Below, one piece after another: positions 23,804 to 32,400 of a DNA stretch of 32,408 nt. The DNA is from Nitrososphaerota archaeon (GTDB taxonomy: Archaea > Thermoproteota > Nitrososphaeria > Nitrososphaerales > CADDZS01). Positions within the stretch are counted from its first letter, which is position 1; each line of letters starts with the position of its first letter. The notes beneath the pieces were generated by a model. That model saw only the letters and a program-made list of their open reading frames with translations. It made no database searches and was not told the DNA's origin. The stretch is from contig JAJPHP010000047.1 in assembly GCA_021325255.1 (NCBI GenBank), positions 1 through 32,408 on the forward strand. Reading direction: 5' to 3'. A program made the translations under genes and the position numbers.

Positions 23804-25790
23804 TCACTCGTCGGGTGCCAAGTTCTCACGTATCTTCCTATTGTAGACCTCGAAGAGGTTTTTTCGAGTCAAGATTCCAACGAGCTCTTTTGTCTTGGAG
23901 GATAAGACAGGTAGCCGGCTGATAACGTGAGTTGTCATTTTGTTCAAAGCATCAAGCAAGGTATCTTCTGGATATGCGGATATTATGTTCTTGGTCATGA
24001 TTTCCCCAAGCAAAACCGAGGCGGCCCTCTCCGGCGGCACGCTGAGAAGATCGCTCGTTGTAACCATCCCGACGACTTTGCGATCGGGTGAAACGATTGG
24101 CATGCCTCGGAACTTGCCTGTTATCATCATCCCGAACGCGGTTTCAACCTTGTCATCGGGACCGAGAAACTCCACATCGGGGTTTGCCCCATCGGAAACC
24201 TTGAGTTTCAACATGAGCGGTTTGTTGTACTCTCCCCTGTGGGCGGGTGAATCCGCTCTGGATAGGACTTGGCTGCGGTATATTGAGTGCTTGGGGCCGG
24301 TCAGGTAGTAAGAGATTACGACTGCTACCATTGAAGAAGCGAGCAGTGCCAGAGTTCCGGTCATCTCGCTCACCATCAGAATCACCGCAATTGGAGAGCC
24401 CTTCCCACTCCAGCAAACAGTGCCATCATCCCTATCACCACGAGTGGAGCAGGTGTGGGAATGACCCCAGGGAAGACCTGGTTGACCACCACCCACAGCA
24501 GTGTGCCGAGAAAGCCGCCAATGACAAGGGAGGGCCAAAGACTCCACTTCCGCCCGACCCGACGGTTATGGACGTCGCGAGTATTTTCAACAACACCATG
24601 AGAAGTAGCGTTAGGGCAACAGGGAGCGTAAAGTAGTTCGTCGTGATCGCACAGAGGTTGCCGTCTATGGGAAATTGCAGAAAACCGTATCCAAGGCCTA
24701 GTATTTCGGGAAAGAACATCCCAATCAGACCGGCAATTGCGCCTCCTATCATTGGCTTGACATAATTAGTAATTCTCAACCTTTAGAAGAGGTGTTTTGA
24801 AGCGTAAAAGGCGTAGGTGTATAACCTTCCGACACCCGCACAGAATATCCCCCAAAATAGCATAGATTATCAAATTCAACGGATGGTTGAAACTGTAGTT
24901 CACAGTGTAGCCGAATACTGGGGTGAATCCAGTGAATGAGGCAAAAATCACTTAGCCTACAGGAGTGGCCACAAACGCGGGAATAAGCGCTTCAGCTTCC
25001 ATATCCGGCCCGCTGTATAGTATCTCCGCGCTCAGTATCGCCCCTCCGAACGGAGACTTGAAGATTGAGCCGATGCCAGCGCCGATGCCCGCTGCAAGAG
25101 CTATCCTCCTGTCTCTAGCAGAGAGATTGAATATTTCGCCTACGAGAGAGCCAAAACCCGCCGCAATCTGAGCGGTCGGCCCCTCTCTCTTCCTGCGCTT
25201 CCTCCGGAGCCGATTGTAAACGCCGATGCGATCGTCTTCACGACTGGAATTCTGCGCCTAATGTATCCTCCTTTGTTGTGGAACGCGAGTATGGCCGCGT
25301 CGGTGCCATGGCCCTCAGCCTCCGGAGCGAACCTATAAATGATGGGTCCCGCAACGAGGCCGTCAATTGCGGTGGCTACGGGGATGAGAAAGTATCTTGG
25401 GTTCACAATCGCAGGGGCTGGAGGTTCCCCCGCAGGGTTGGGAGGGTAGAATCCGTTAATCCCTCCGAGGAGGTAATTCGAAACAGCTTGAATCATGAAG
25501 TAGAAGGCGGTTGCCCCGAATCCAGCGACGAGCCCAATGAGTATGCCTATCGTTACCCACTTTCCAAGGTAACTACGGTTGAGGTATCGTGACACCCAGG
25601 ACTTTGCCGTCGCATTCCATTGGGTCAATTTGTGATTTTGGATCGCGCCCGCGAAGTTGATACGGTAGCTCGAAGGCGATCCTTCCGGTGATATTTTCCA
25701 CATTTTCATTCTATTGAAGTGGTTCGGGCAGATCACAACCGCCTTGAGATCATCATGTTTTGACTCAATGGGAACCTCTGCGGATAACAA
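23804..25790 (-). pseudogene. CLC-type chloride channel/antiporter with CBS pair, broken by four frameshifts and two stops
   Basis: Read through all frames, this is one CLC protein of about 655 residues. It has membrane helices from KWVTIGILIGLVAGFGATAF, the [11 protein letters not shown] filter with its gating Glu, [38 protein letters not shown] (GxFxP filter), KGSPIAVILMVSEMTG, and two CBS domains (VETAFGMMITGKFRGMPIVS; LLDALNKMTTHVISRLPVLS). Lesions are a CT-dinucleotide gain at 25184-25190, TAA at 24952-24954, a base change in a five-C run at 24849-24853, TAA at 24783-24785, a base loss near 24532-24537 and a base loss in 24399-24406. Between lesions the protein is well preserved, so decay looks recent, or the sequence has local errors. 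The intact gene would move chloride and protons and sense nucleotides through its CBS pair. Confidence 0.88.
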
Positions 25791-25924
25791 GGTGCGCGCT
25801 ACTTGCAGAAAATAACCGAATGTAGCACCAAAGGCGTGCTTTGAGAACTCAATCCGCGAACGTATTAGGACGAAGATAGCTTTCCTTTTTTCACTATCTT
25901 ACGCTTATTCCTTTCAGGTCAAAG

Positions 25925-26311
25925 TCAGAACTTCACTATTAATAGTGTATCATTGCCTTGGATTGTAACCGTACCATTCGTCTTGCTCGAATATATGTAG
26001 AATTTGATCGATGATTGCGGACCGAGGATCTTTGGAAGAGTGGGAACTGATCCCGTGCACAGCGGACTAGAGATTGAGACAGAAAAATCGCTTACAGCCT
26101 TGGGACCATCGTTGGAAATTACAAGGTAAATTCCCTGCACTGGCTCATCGCAACTGTAATCATAGCTCGGGGAAATCTTCGTCGCAGAGAAAGATATTTC
26201 GCCGTTGTAAGAATTGATTGCAGCCTCTTGCACCGAAAGAACAATTATCAGCGCAGCCGCAATCGCGAAGGTCACAGCGGCAAAACTGAGAATTCTACCA
26301 AGAGATGTCAT
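25925..26311 (-). CDS. Membrane-anchored extracytoplasmic protein
   Basis: The 128-residue protein has one N-terminal hydrophobic helix (ILSFAAVTFAIAAALIIVLS, residues 7-26) and then about 100 residues of alternating beta pattern: YLVISNDGPKAVSDFSVSIS, SSIKFYIYSSKTNGTVTIQG. It has two Cys (SCDEP and SPLCTG) that may form a disulphide outside the cell. NGT and NDT sites could be glycosylated. The beta part resembles the small Ig-like domains of archaeal surface proteins, but no named family is recognised. The start is ATG 26311. Confidence 0.7.
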   Translation of the reverse strand: MTSLGRILSFAAVTFAIAAALIIVLSVQEAAINSYNGEISFSATKISPSYDYSCDEPVQGIYLVISNDGPKAVSDFSVSISSPLCTGSVPTLPKILGPQSSIKFYIYSSKTNGTVTIQGNDTLLIVKF

Positions 26312-26429
26312 TTATTATGCCGCCCGTCATCTCTAGCTTGTTCTCGCTGCTTTCATGCGGCCAAAAATGAATGCCTATAACTGCTAGAGCCAATCAAATC
26401 GGATTGAGCCTGAAGGCGCCTTCATTGAT

Positions 26430-26702
26430 TTAGGACTCCTCATTGTCTTTCATGGTAACGAGTTCGGGTAACCGAGACTCTGGACCTGCCTCTGCCCTTT
26501 CCCCTTTACCTATCGAGTCGTGAACCTGTTTGTCTCTGGACAGCAAAGCAGCAGTGACTCCAAAGGCGATTAGCCCCATCCCTATTGCCGCCATCTTATC
26601 GGGATTTGCAAATGCCCACTTGATTACTTGAACTATTCGCGGTTCTGCCGTTCGGAAAAGATCAGAATCGCTCCGGTTTCTAGCATAATATTGACTCGTC
26701 AT
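26430..26702 (-). CDS. Small single-span membrane protein
   Basis: A 90-residue protein with a polar N-terminus (TSQYYARNRSDSDLFRTAEP), one membrane helix at about 38-54 (AAIGMGLIAFGVTAALL) and an acidic, probably disordered tail ending in MKDNEES. It starts at ATG 26702, and an AT-rich element with TAATATAG lies about 45-55 bases upstream on the minus strand. No family recognised. It lies upstream of the Ig-like membrane protein in the same direction, with a 118-base gap. Confidence 0.6.
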   Translation of the reverse strand: MTSQYYARNRSDSDLFRTAEPRIVQVIKWAFANPDKMAAIGMGLIAFGVTAALLSRDKQVHDSIGKGERAEAGPESRLPELVTMKDNEES

Positions 26703-27964
26703 ATTCGCCGCCTACCCCATCGCTCACCCATGCACTTTACATTTTCCTCTATATTACTCGACCGCCTTTCCATGCTCTCTCTTCGACTTGCCTGCTCATA
26801 TATCTCGCGTTGCTAGAAAAAGAAAATGGGTGATTTGCTTAGACGTGAGATGTGGCGACAATAGTGGGGGCGGTGATCTAGAAGGTATGGCCACCCGTAC
26901 AAAATGGAAGCACGGATGTAAGTATCGTCATCTTGTCACTCCGATTCCCAGGTGAGCTCCATCACCGGGGGAAATCCTAGCTTCGAAAGCAATCTGCTCT
27001 TCTAGAGTTTTCACTTTCCAATTCTAGCTTCGCTGACTGCTATCTCATTTCTTAAGATCGCAATTTCCTCCGTAATTTTCCTTTTAGTTTTGTAAGATGG
27101 CTCTGAGAGAGAACAAACTTGCCGATATTGATCTGAATAGAGCAGATGAAGAAGAGATCACAGAGGACACAGTCAATTTCGTGGGCGAGTTGAAGGGTTG
27201 ATGTTCTTCTGATGCCTTCATTGAACCCACTTGAGCTACTTAGGCGGAGTTTGCAATCCCCCTCCTTTTGCGAGCTTCGTAGGCGAGTGTCAGAAACTAG
27301 CTGCGTCTCTTTGTGAGAAAGTCATGAAACAGCTGCATAATCAGAACTCTTTCATCAGGACTTGGGACCAGACTTGCAATTTCGGATGTTTGCCATTCAC
27401 AAACTGTTAACCCATAAGATCATTTGCCTTGGCCCTACTGTCTGGGCTCGAAATCCAATCGTTTTCGACGTAAGAGCATTTCTCTCTAGCATTCGCACCA
27501 AGATGCAGACTTGTTCCAGTCAGGATCGTTGGGTTTGGAGAGATCCATACTCGCCTCTGTAATCACGCGATAAGGAATGGTAAATTCGAGCAATTTTAGG
27601 GCAATGTGTTGGTCCGGGTCAAATGCAAGGCCGCACCAAAGGTATATTTCCTTCAAATCGCGATCCGGGGTGACCCGTTTGTCGCATGATTCTCAACGAA
27701 ATAATTGCACCACAAACGTAAGCTCAATGTTCTCTCGAAACATCTTTCAGAGGGATCTTTGCCAGTGCCTACGCTCACTAGTTGTAGCAATGCGGCTGAC
27801 TCGGGATAGTCGTGAACCGTATTAGGTATACGCTTGTCCTCTCGAAAAAGATTTAATCACCTTTTTAGTTCTCACTGCATCGAATCTGCAGAAAAGGAGT
27901 TACTATCGCATTTGATGTGTTCATAGAAGGTTGTCTCAAGAAGAACAGATGGGCTCGGTCTTGA
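26703..27964. other. Gene-poor stretch of about 1.2 kb
   Basis: No convincing long gene on either strand; the longer frames (27362-27562, 27577-27825) have unstructured, Cys/Ser/Arg-rich composition. One small frame at 27097-27201 is plausible. No tRNA-like clover, CRISPR repeat or transposase remnant was seen. The AT-rich GATTTAATC at 27849-27857 resembles a TATA element, but no start follows at the right distance. Confidence 0.45.
27097..27201 (+). CDS. Very small acidic ORF (tentative)
   Basis: From ATG 27097, 34 residues MALRENKLADIDLNRADEEE and ITEDTVNFVGELKG form an acidic, helix-prone peptide whose composition is far more protein-like than its surroundings. No ribosome site, TATA box or family is clear. 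It could be a remnant of a longer gene. Confidence 0.25.
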   Translation: MALRENKLADIDLNRADEEEITEDTVNFVGELKG

Positions 27965-28039
27965 GTGATGATACGAAAAGTGAATATTGTTCCAGTGGGA
28001 TTGCAGTTGGGGTTGGAGAAAGGAGCCAGCGTTCCCAGT

Positions 28040-28339
28040 ATGAGCAATTCTGCTGGTCTGTGGGTAAATCGTCAGCTCAGATTTGTGCTGGGAGTAATAG
28101 TTGGCTTTGTGCTGGGTATTGTACTCATTGCCCTTTCAAATGTGGTTTCCCAGCCGCTCGTATCTGATGCAACTGCCTCTTCTCTGACTTTCGTTGGAAT
28201 CGGACTTGGGATTGTGGGATACATTCACCACAGACGAGGAAGTCAGTCTCTTTTTGCCGATTTCTTTTTTGGGTTCGGTGTTGGAATTGTAGTCGTCTCA
28301 TTTCTCGGTGCGGGAAACGGGACCCTCTCTTTCATGTAG
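28040..28339 (+). CDS. Small multi-span membrane protein
   Basis: From ATG 28040 it is a 99-residue protein with three or four membrane helices: FVLGVIVGFVLGIVLIALSN, SSLTFVGIGLGIVGYI and DFFFGFGVGIVVVSFLGAG, and a HHRRG loop between the second and third. The open frame extends to ATG 27965, but the added 25 residues are not hydrophobic and look unrelated. GGAG lies 15 bases before the start. No family recognised. Confidence 0.6.
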   Translation: MSNSAGLWVNRQLRFVLGVIVGFVLGIVLIALSNVVSQPLVSDATASSLTFVGIGLGIVGYIHHRRGSQSLFADFFFGFGVGIVVVSFLGAGNGTLSFM

Positions 28340-28664
28340 TACTCCCTTTCGGTATCAGTGGGGGTACTGTTTCAAGATTGGTCCGAATAGCCCAAAATGA
28401 TCTTTAATCGGAGAGGTAACCGTCACTCTTTGCGGCCTAGTATCTAGGCGTAGCGCAAGTAGAAAAATTGATCGTGGGACCACAGTCTTTTTGAAAATCG
28501 GCTTCGTAATTGGTGGCCCGAAACGGGTCTCCATAGTATGGTAATTGTCCGCGTGGAGATTCCCATCGTGTTCTGTTTAATCTTCAATTGACCTAGGCCA
28601 GCGACTTCTGGAATTTCCCTAGAAGCCATAAGTATATTACAGTAATATTACAGTAATTGGTGCC
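28340..28664. other. Intergenic stretch ending in an RHH-type operator
   Basis: No supported gene. A minus-strand frame at 28444-28629 starts within a few bases of the TATA/operator block and has random composition. The right end carries the tandem 11-base palindromes at 28636-28657. Confidence 0.4.
28636..28657 (+). promoter_or_regulatory. Two tandem ATTACAGTAAT palindromes overlapping a TATA-like element
   Basis: Two exact 11-base palindromes ATTACAGTAAT abut at 28636-28646 and 28647-28657, beginning inside a TATA-like AGTATATTAC and ending 7 bases before ATG 28665. This is where an autoregulating RHH repressor would bind. The same palindrome recurs at 30902-30912. Confidence 0.65.
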
Positions 28665-28862
28665 ATGCCCGGCGGCGGTTATACAACAGTTACTATTCCG
28701 AAATGGCTTGTGGAGAGGATTAAGACGCTCATCCGAAACGAAGAGTCTTCACACCACAATGAGACCCTTTCTGGTTTTTTTGTGAAAGCGGCTACGGAGG
28801 AGGTGAGCAAAGAGGAAAAGAGGTTGTCCCAGGGCGACGAGGTGGAGCGACAGAGCACTTGA
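28665..28862 (+). CDS. Ribbon-helix-helix DNA-binding protein
   Basis: The 65-residue protein has a strand and first helix YTTVTIPKWLVERIKTLIRN, a turn, and a second helix NETLSGFFVKAATEEVSKEE, the RHH pattern. A charged tail follows. The start is ATG 28665, just after two tandem ATTACAGTAAT palindromes and a TATA-like element, which suggests autoregulation on a nearly leaderless transcript. A further copy of the site about 2.2 kb downstream suggests at least one more target. RHH proteins of this size are common as stand-alone archaeal regulators or antitoxins; no toxin gene follows directly. Confidence 0.75.
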   Translation: MPGGGYTTVTIPKWLVERIKTLIRNEESSHHNETLSGFFVKAATEEVSKEEKRLSQGDEVERQST

Positions 28863-29062
28863 ACGTCCGAATGAATGTTTCTAATTTTCGATTGCCGCCT
28901 TCGAAATGGAGCTAAAAAGGATAGTCATAGTTATATGCATCCACTACTAGGCTCGTAGTAACGAAGAGGGGCAGGCGTGTTCTCCTTGAACACATTTGCT
29001 ACTATCTAACTCGGACAAAGTATTGCTCGGATACTCCGGCGCCCTTCTCAGGATATCTCTGG

Positions 29063-29284
29063 GTGCATTCAGGTTTGCTAGTTCAGTCTAACAACACCGA
29101 CACAACTTTTGAGCGGTGCCTCGTCTGTAAGCGTGGATTCAAACACGAGGCATTCATAGATCACCTCTTTGCGTCAAAAGATTGTATGAGAAAGTATTGG
29201 GAGGAAGAAGAGAAAACTCATGCCATAAGGATGAGGCATCGAAATAAACTGAATCTCCTCAAAGAAGAGAAAACAAGGAACTAG
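29063..29284 (+). CDS. Small zinc-finger-like protein
   Basis: The 73-residue protein has CLVCKRGFKHEAFIDHLFAS followed by KDC. The CxxC pair, His and Cys spacing resembles a C2HC-type zinc finger. A very charged helix follows (KYWEEEEKTHAIRMRHRNKL, then NLLKEEKTRN) and may bind nucleic acid. It starts at GTG 29063; a TATA-like AGTTATATGC at 28929-28938 is too far for a leaderless start but could serve with a leader. It is convergent with the membrane glycosyltransferase, and the stops are about 20 bases apart. No family name assigned. Confidence 0.6.
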   Translation: MHSGLLVQSNNTDTTFERCLVCKRGFKHEAFIDHLFASKDCMRKYWEEEEKTHAIRMRHRNKLNLLKEEKTRN

Positions 29285-29304
29285 TCAGCATTGTCGTGGC
29301 TGAT

Positions 29305-30306
29305 TCACGTCATACTTGTTCCTATCTGCTCACTGAGAAGTTGCCTTTCCTTCACCATTCTGCTGTAGATTGTTGGTGTAAATGCGCACGCTACAGTGCA
29401 TGGCGCCAAAAGGTAGTTCCAAAATCCATTCACTGGCAGTACAAAGGAACCCAGCGCAAGTGTGAAAGCAATGGAGAAGATGAAATGATGTTTGGATTTT
29501 CTCGAGAAGCTCAGTGCCCACGCGGTGGCTGCTGCGAATGCAGCCAGCCTCACCCACAGACTAAGCTGCAAGCCTGTGAGTGAATATACTACACTGTATA
29601 GACTCAACCAGCCATCGGGTTGTAGCGGGCGGACAAACTGGAAGACTGCTACGTCAAACAAAAAGACCCCCGGGGCCACAATGAAGAAAGGAAGGATTAC
29701 ACCCAGCGCTGAGACTATTGCGAGTGAGAAACTTTTCGCCCTTCCATGCCTCAAGAAATGATAGATCAAGAGTGGCATCGCAAGCAGCATCAATTGATTG
29801 GCCGCTAATGCCACCCCATAAAGTCCTGCAGATAGCTCAAATCTATTCCTCAGCAGGGCGGCCAGTGATAGAGTCAAAAACATCGTACCAACCATCATGT
29901 TTGTAGATGCAACACTCGTAAGGTCAATTGAGATCGGAAGCAAGGCAAAAGCTCCGGCTGCAAGAGACCCTGCCCTAGGAGAAATTGACCTGCCTATCCA
30001 ATACAAAGAAACCATGATCACGCCATCGGCAACTATGCTGCCGTATCTAATGTCTCCGAGAAGAGAGAAGGGCGCGTAGAAAAGCGGGACGACCGGCAGG
30101 TAGGCAAGGACATTCGTTCCAACGCCGCGAACAGTATAAACAAGCATGTATGGATTGGACAGTTTGAGAGCACTGCTCGCAGCTTGGCTATCAACGTAGA
30201 ATACATCGACAGGTTTGAAGGGCGTGTGAGCGAAAGCGAGCATGGCAATAATTCTAATTGCAGTCCCTAATGCTACGATCAGAATGATCTGATACCTTTC
30301 CCTCAA
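29305..30306 (-). CDS. Multi-span GT-C-like glycosyltransferase (GT87/DUF2029-like)
   Basis: The 333-residue protein has about nine membrane helices. The first external loop after helix 1 carries FKPVDVFYVDSQAASSALKL, SNPYMLVYTVRGVG and VLAYLPVVPLFYAPFSLLGD. The order D-x3-Y, NPY and Y-x-P before a long helix is typical of GT-C polyprenyl-phosphate-sugar transferases of the GT87/DUF2029 kind, where the first-loop Asp is catalytic. These transfer a sugar on the outer face of the membrane. It lies far from the main glycan island but fits the same surface theme. It is somewhat shorter than usual (380-450 residues) at the C-terminus. The start is ATG 30306, with AAATATGC about 48 bases upstream on the minus strand. 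Confidence 0.78.
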   Translation of the reverse strand: MRERYQIILIVALGTAIRIIAMLAFAHTPFKPVDVFYVDSQAASSALKLSNPYMLVYTVRGVGTNVLAYLPVVPLFYAPFSLLGDIRYGSIVADGVIMVSLYWIGRSISPRAGSLAAGAFALLPISIDLTSVASTNMMVGTMFLTLSLAALLRNRFELSAGLYGVALAANQLMLLAMPLLIYHFLRHGRAKSFSLAIVSALGVILPFFIVAPGVFLFDVAVFQFVRPLQPDGWLSLYSVVYSLTGLQLSLWVRLAAFAAATAWALSFSRKSKHHFIFSIAFTLALGSFVLPVNGFWNYLLAPCTVACAFTPTIYSRMVKERQLLSEQIGTSMT

Positions 30307-31057
30307 TCGAGCGCAATTAACTCCGTAGAGCCGGGCTAGAGAAACGTTGAAGCATATTTAATCTTGTCAATTACTTTGAGCAGGATCAGAACTCATGTCG
30401 CAACTTATTCCTCTTCGAGTGCGGATGTAGCATCTGCCTACAAGCTACTAGCTCAGCCGCCATATCTGGGACAAAAATCGATTGTTCGATAATCCGATCC
30501 CATCTACCAAGAATTCAGCCCAATGTTATTTCAATTATCATTGTTTACATGACTGAGAGAATTTGTCAGGAACAGAGGAGCAGACCGTTACAAGTCTCCT
30601 TATCGTCCAACATGGTTCGGCGCAGGTAACTGTTCCCTCTGGGCCGGGATGTACCGAAGCGAGGCAAGCAAAGTGCGTTCGAGCCGCATGCGAAGAAGCG
30701 TTCTCCCGTGATACGGTAACGGGGCATAGCATGGTTTAAGTTCCTCGACAGCAACTGGAGATCATTTCCCCTGCACGAGAACAGCTTCGGCTTGCTGACA
30801 AAACACGGAAGCGCAAAGCCACTGTGGTTTTGAGTACACCAAACGGATCAGATCCAAGACCCGACACGGAGCCCTCGCTTCCAAGGCTGAGTTACTGTAA
30901 AATTACAGTAATACTTTTATCAATGCCGTTTCGGCGCTGTTCCAAAACAAGGACATGGCAAGGGAAAATCTCCTTGTTTCATCGTTAGACATGGCGGGGG
31001 TGTTTCACTTTGAGTGGTGAAGCACTCGTTAGCACCATCGACCTTCTACTGGTGGTC
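30307..31057. other. Gene-poor stretch carrying a second RHH-type operator
   Basis: No supported gene on either strand over about 750 bases. It holds the TTACTGTAA and ATTACAGTAAT sites at 30892-30912, a TATA-like ACTTTTATC at 30913-30921, and an inverted repeat AACAAGGA/TCCTTGTT at 30947-30978. Two 21-codon frames start at 30922 and 30955 but are too short to judge. Confidence 0.4.
30892..30912 (+). promoter_or_regulatory. Palindromes TTACTGTAA and ATTACAGTAAT, second RHH-type operator
   Basis: TTACTGTAA (30892-30900) is followed directly by A and ATTACAGTAAT (30902-30912), the exact site found twice before the RHH gene at 28665. A TATA-like ACTTTTATC follows immediately, so the site would control transcription to the right, although no clear gene is seen there. 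Confidence 0.55.
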
Positions 31058-31531
31058 TCAGTGATGTGTTTTGTAATAATTTACACTGTTCTTTCGGTTC
31101 ATGGATTGTCTAAGAAGCATCACAAACAGAATAACGAGGACGACGATGAAAACCACAAAAATATTCCCATCAACAGTAGAAATGTCTCCGAGGATGTAGA
31201 GAATAGAAGTACCAAAGGCGAAGATGGAAACGAACCCAGAATAGAACCCAAACATAGCTAGACTACTATCATAATCAACAATACCAGAAGCCGCAAAAGA
31301 AGTTGCTAAACAGGAAATGAGCGAAAGAAGACTAACACAGGATAGCACGAGAATCAAAACATCGAAGCTTTGGTCGGGAGTAAGGAAGATGTTGTTTTTC
31401 ACAGTGAACGGTTTGGGGTCTTGCAAGATCAAAACCAAGGCCGCGAAAGTTATCGCGCCTAATGTTCCAAAGGTGATCGTCATCTGTTGATGGAAAATGC
31501 TTCCTTCATCATCAGGCATAATATAGCTCAA
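31058..31531 (-). CDS. Four-span membrane protein of unknown function
   Basis: The 157-residue protein has four membrane helices: MTITFGTLGAITFAALVLIL, SFDVLILVLSCVSLLSLISC, FYSGFVSIFAFGTSILYIL and IFVVFIVVLVILFVMLL, with a short basic C-terminus (RQSMNRKNS). It starts at TTG 31531 or ATG 31519; a weak TATA-like element near 31543-31550 fits the ATG. No catalytic residues or family recognised. It is divergent from the small membrane protein at 31557, only 25 bases away, and resembles the four-span protein at 31708 in size and helix count. Confidence 0.65.
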   Translation of the reverse strand: MSYIMPDDEGSIFHQQMTITFGTLGAITFAALVLILQDPKPFTVKNNIFLTPDQSFDVLILVLSCVSLLSLISCLATSFAASGIVDYDSSLAMFGFYSGFVSIFAFGTSILYILGDISTVDGNIFVVFIVVLVILFVMLLRQSMNRKNSVNYYKTHH

Positions 31532-31556
31532 CCAATCCTAAAGGTGGTTCATTTCT

Positions 31557-31802
31557 TTGAGTAATGAAACAATCGAAACACTACTGTTTGTTCTAGTAAT
31601 TGGCATTGCGTCGGGGAGCATTGTCTTCTTGAAGATTGCGATTCTCTTAGGGCTAGATCTTGCAACAACAATACTGATTCTCTTTGTATGCATAACTGCT
31701 TTCTCTGTTAACGTGTGTAGAGCCTTAGCCACATATCAAAGAACACAATCACAGATGCAAAGAAGCTCGCAAAAAGATAGCCAAGATAGCCCCCAGAAGT
31801 GA
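31557..31802 (+). CDS. Small two-span membrane protein (tentative)
   Basis: The 81-residue frame has two strong membrane helices (ETLLFVLVIGIASGSIVFLK, LATTILILFVCITAFSVNVC) and a polar Gln/Ser/Lys tail. It starts at TTG 31557. Its last 95 bases overlap the convergent four-span gene on the other strand, which is unusual, so one of the two may end differently or be spurious. No family recognised. Confidence 0.45.
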   Translation: MSNETIETLLFVLVIGIASGSIVFLKIAILLGLDLATTILILFVCITAFSVNVCRALATYQRTQSQMQRSSQKDSQDSPQK

Positions 31803-32118
31803 GATAATTAGTGATTTCATCAGAAAAGAAAGAGCTGAACAAAGTTGCGGACACAATGCCGATGAATGTCATGATGTACATTATAGACATGCTTTGTATT
31901 CCACCTCGAAGAATCGGCGATCTCGGAGCTCCCCTTCCCCCACCAACAAAGAATCCCGCGAACAAATCAGCGATAACCCATGAGACAAGAACCGTGAACA
32001 AATATAACCAGAATGTGCGAGATATGAAAGAAATTGCGAAGAGAAATGCCACGCTCATAATGAATGTAATTGGGATTGTGAATAACATAGCATTGAAGGC
32101 AGATGAAGTTCGTGCCAA
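31708..32118 (-). CDS. Four-span membrane protein downstream of an RHH gene
   Basis: The 136-residue protein has four membrane helices (MLFTIPITFIMSVAFLFAIS, FWLYLFTVLVSWVIADLFAG, MSIMYIMTFIGIVSATLFSS, GYLGYLFASFFASVIVFFD) and a Gly/Arg-rich loop GGGRGAPRSPILRGG between the second and third. It starts at TTG 32118 (ATG 32085 is an alternative), 11 bases after the stop of the 50-residue RHH gene on the same strand, so the two form a small operon. No family recognised. Confidence 0.62.
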   Translation of the reverse strand: MARTSSAFNAMLFTIPITFIMSVAFLFAISFISRTFWLYLFTVLVSWVIADLFAGFFVGGGRGAPRSPILRGGIQSMSIMYIMTFIGIVSATLFSSFFSDEITNYLTSGGYLGYLFASFFASVIVFFDMWLRLYTR

Positions 32119-32129
32119 TCCGCAACTTA

Positions 32130-32282
32130 TCAGCTCCCCGTATCCTTCTTTCGATTTGCCAAATATTCACTTAATATCACTCTCATGGTCTCAGGGATTG
32201 AATCAAGCATTCTTCTTTTCCTCTCCTTCTCCAATTCCTTCTCTAATTCCTCAGTTATTGCCACGTTGTACTTCTTCATCAT
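32130..32282 (-). CDS. 50-residue ribbon-helix-helix protein
   Basis: From ATG 32282 the frame reads MMKKYNVAITEELEKELEKE, then RKRRMLDSIPETMRVILSEY and LANRKKDTGS. The strand YNVAIT, first helix and second helix SIPETMRVILSEYL fit a minimal RHH DNA-binding protein. A TATA-like AATAAATACC on the minus strand lies about 25 bases upstream, so the message is nearly leaderless, and a CCTCTC/GAGAGG inverted repeat sits just before it. It is followed by the four-span membrane protein. It is probably an autoregulator of this two-gene operon. Confidence 0.7.
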   Translation of the reverse strand: MMKKYNVAITEELEKELEKERKRRMLDSIPETMRVILSEYLANRKKDTGS

Positions 32283-32304
32283 GCCTTAGAGTAGGGTTCT
32301 ACAC

Positions 32305-32316
32305 GGTATTTATTGC
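32305..32316 (-). promoter_or_regulatory. TATA-like box of the RHH/membrane-protein operon
   Basis: GCAATAAATACC on the minus strand lies 23-34 bases before ATG 32282, the expected distance for an archaeal leaderless promoter. Confidence 0.5.
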
Positions 32317-32318
32317 TA

Positions 32319-32400
32319 CCTCTCTATGGAGAGGTATTGCAACACATAGGAGATATGCTTATAGCATGGCTGTGGTCTCTCTATTACCACACATAGAGAG
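32319..32400. promoter_or_regulatory. Cluster of CTCTCTAT/ATAGAGAG inverted repeats
   Basis: CCTCTCTATGGAGAGG (32319-32334) is an inverted repeat with a four-base centre. Further out, CTCTCTAT and ATAGAGAG pair across eight bases (32377-32400), and TGTGGT/ACCACA arms overlap them. ATGCTTATAGCAT (around 32355-32367) is another palindrome. The repeated CTCTCTAT half-sites upstream of an RHH gene suggest a multi-site operator. Confidence 0.5.

Noticed and set aside
27362..27825. Two plus-strand frames of 66 and 82 codons
   Set aside because: They have many Cys, Arg and Ser without pattern, no promoter at the right distance, and lie in a region with random codon composition.
28444..28629. Minus-strand frame divergent from the RHH gene
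   Set aside because: Its start is only a few bases from the TATA/operator block, leaving no promoter, and its composition is random-like.
31010..31261. 83-codon plus-strand frame after the second ATTACAGTAAT site
   Set aside because: It has a hydrophobic stretch and would fit the operator, but it lies antisense to the better-supported four-span gene and its polar tail looks like a shadow.
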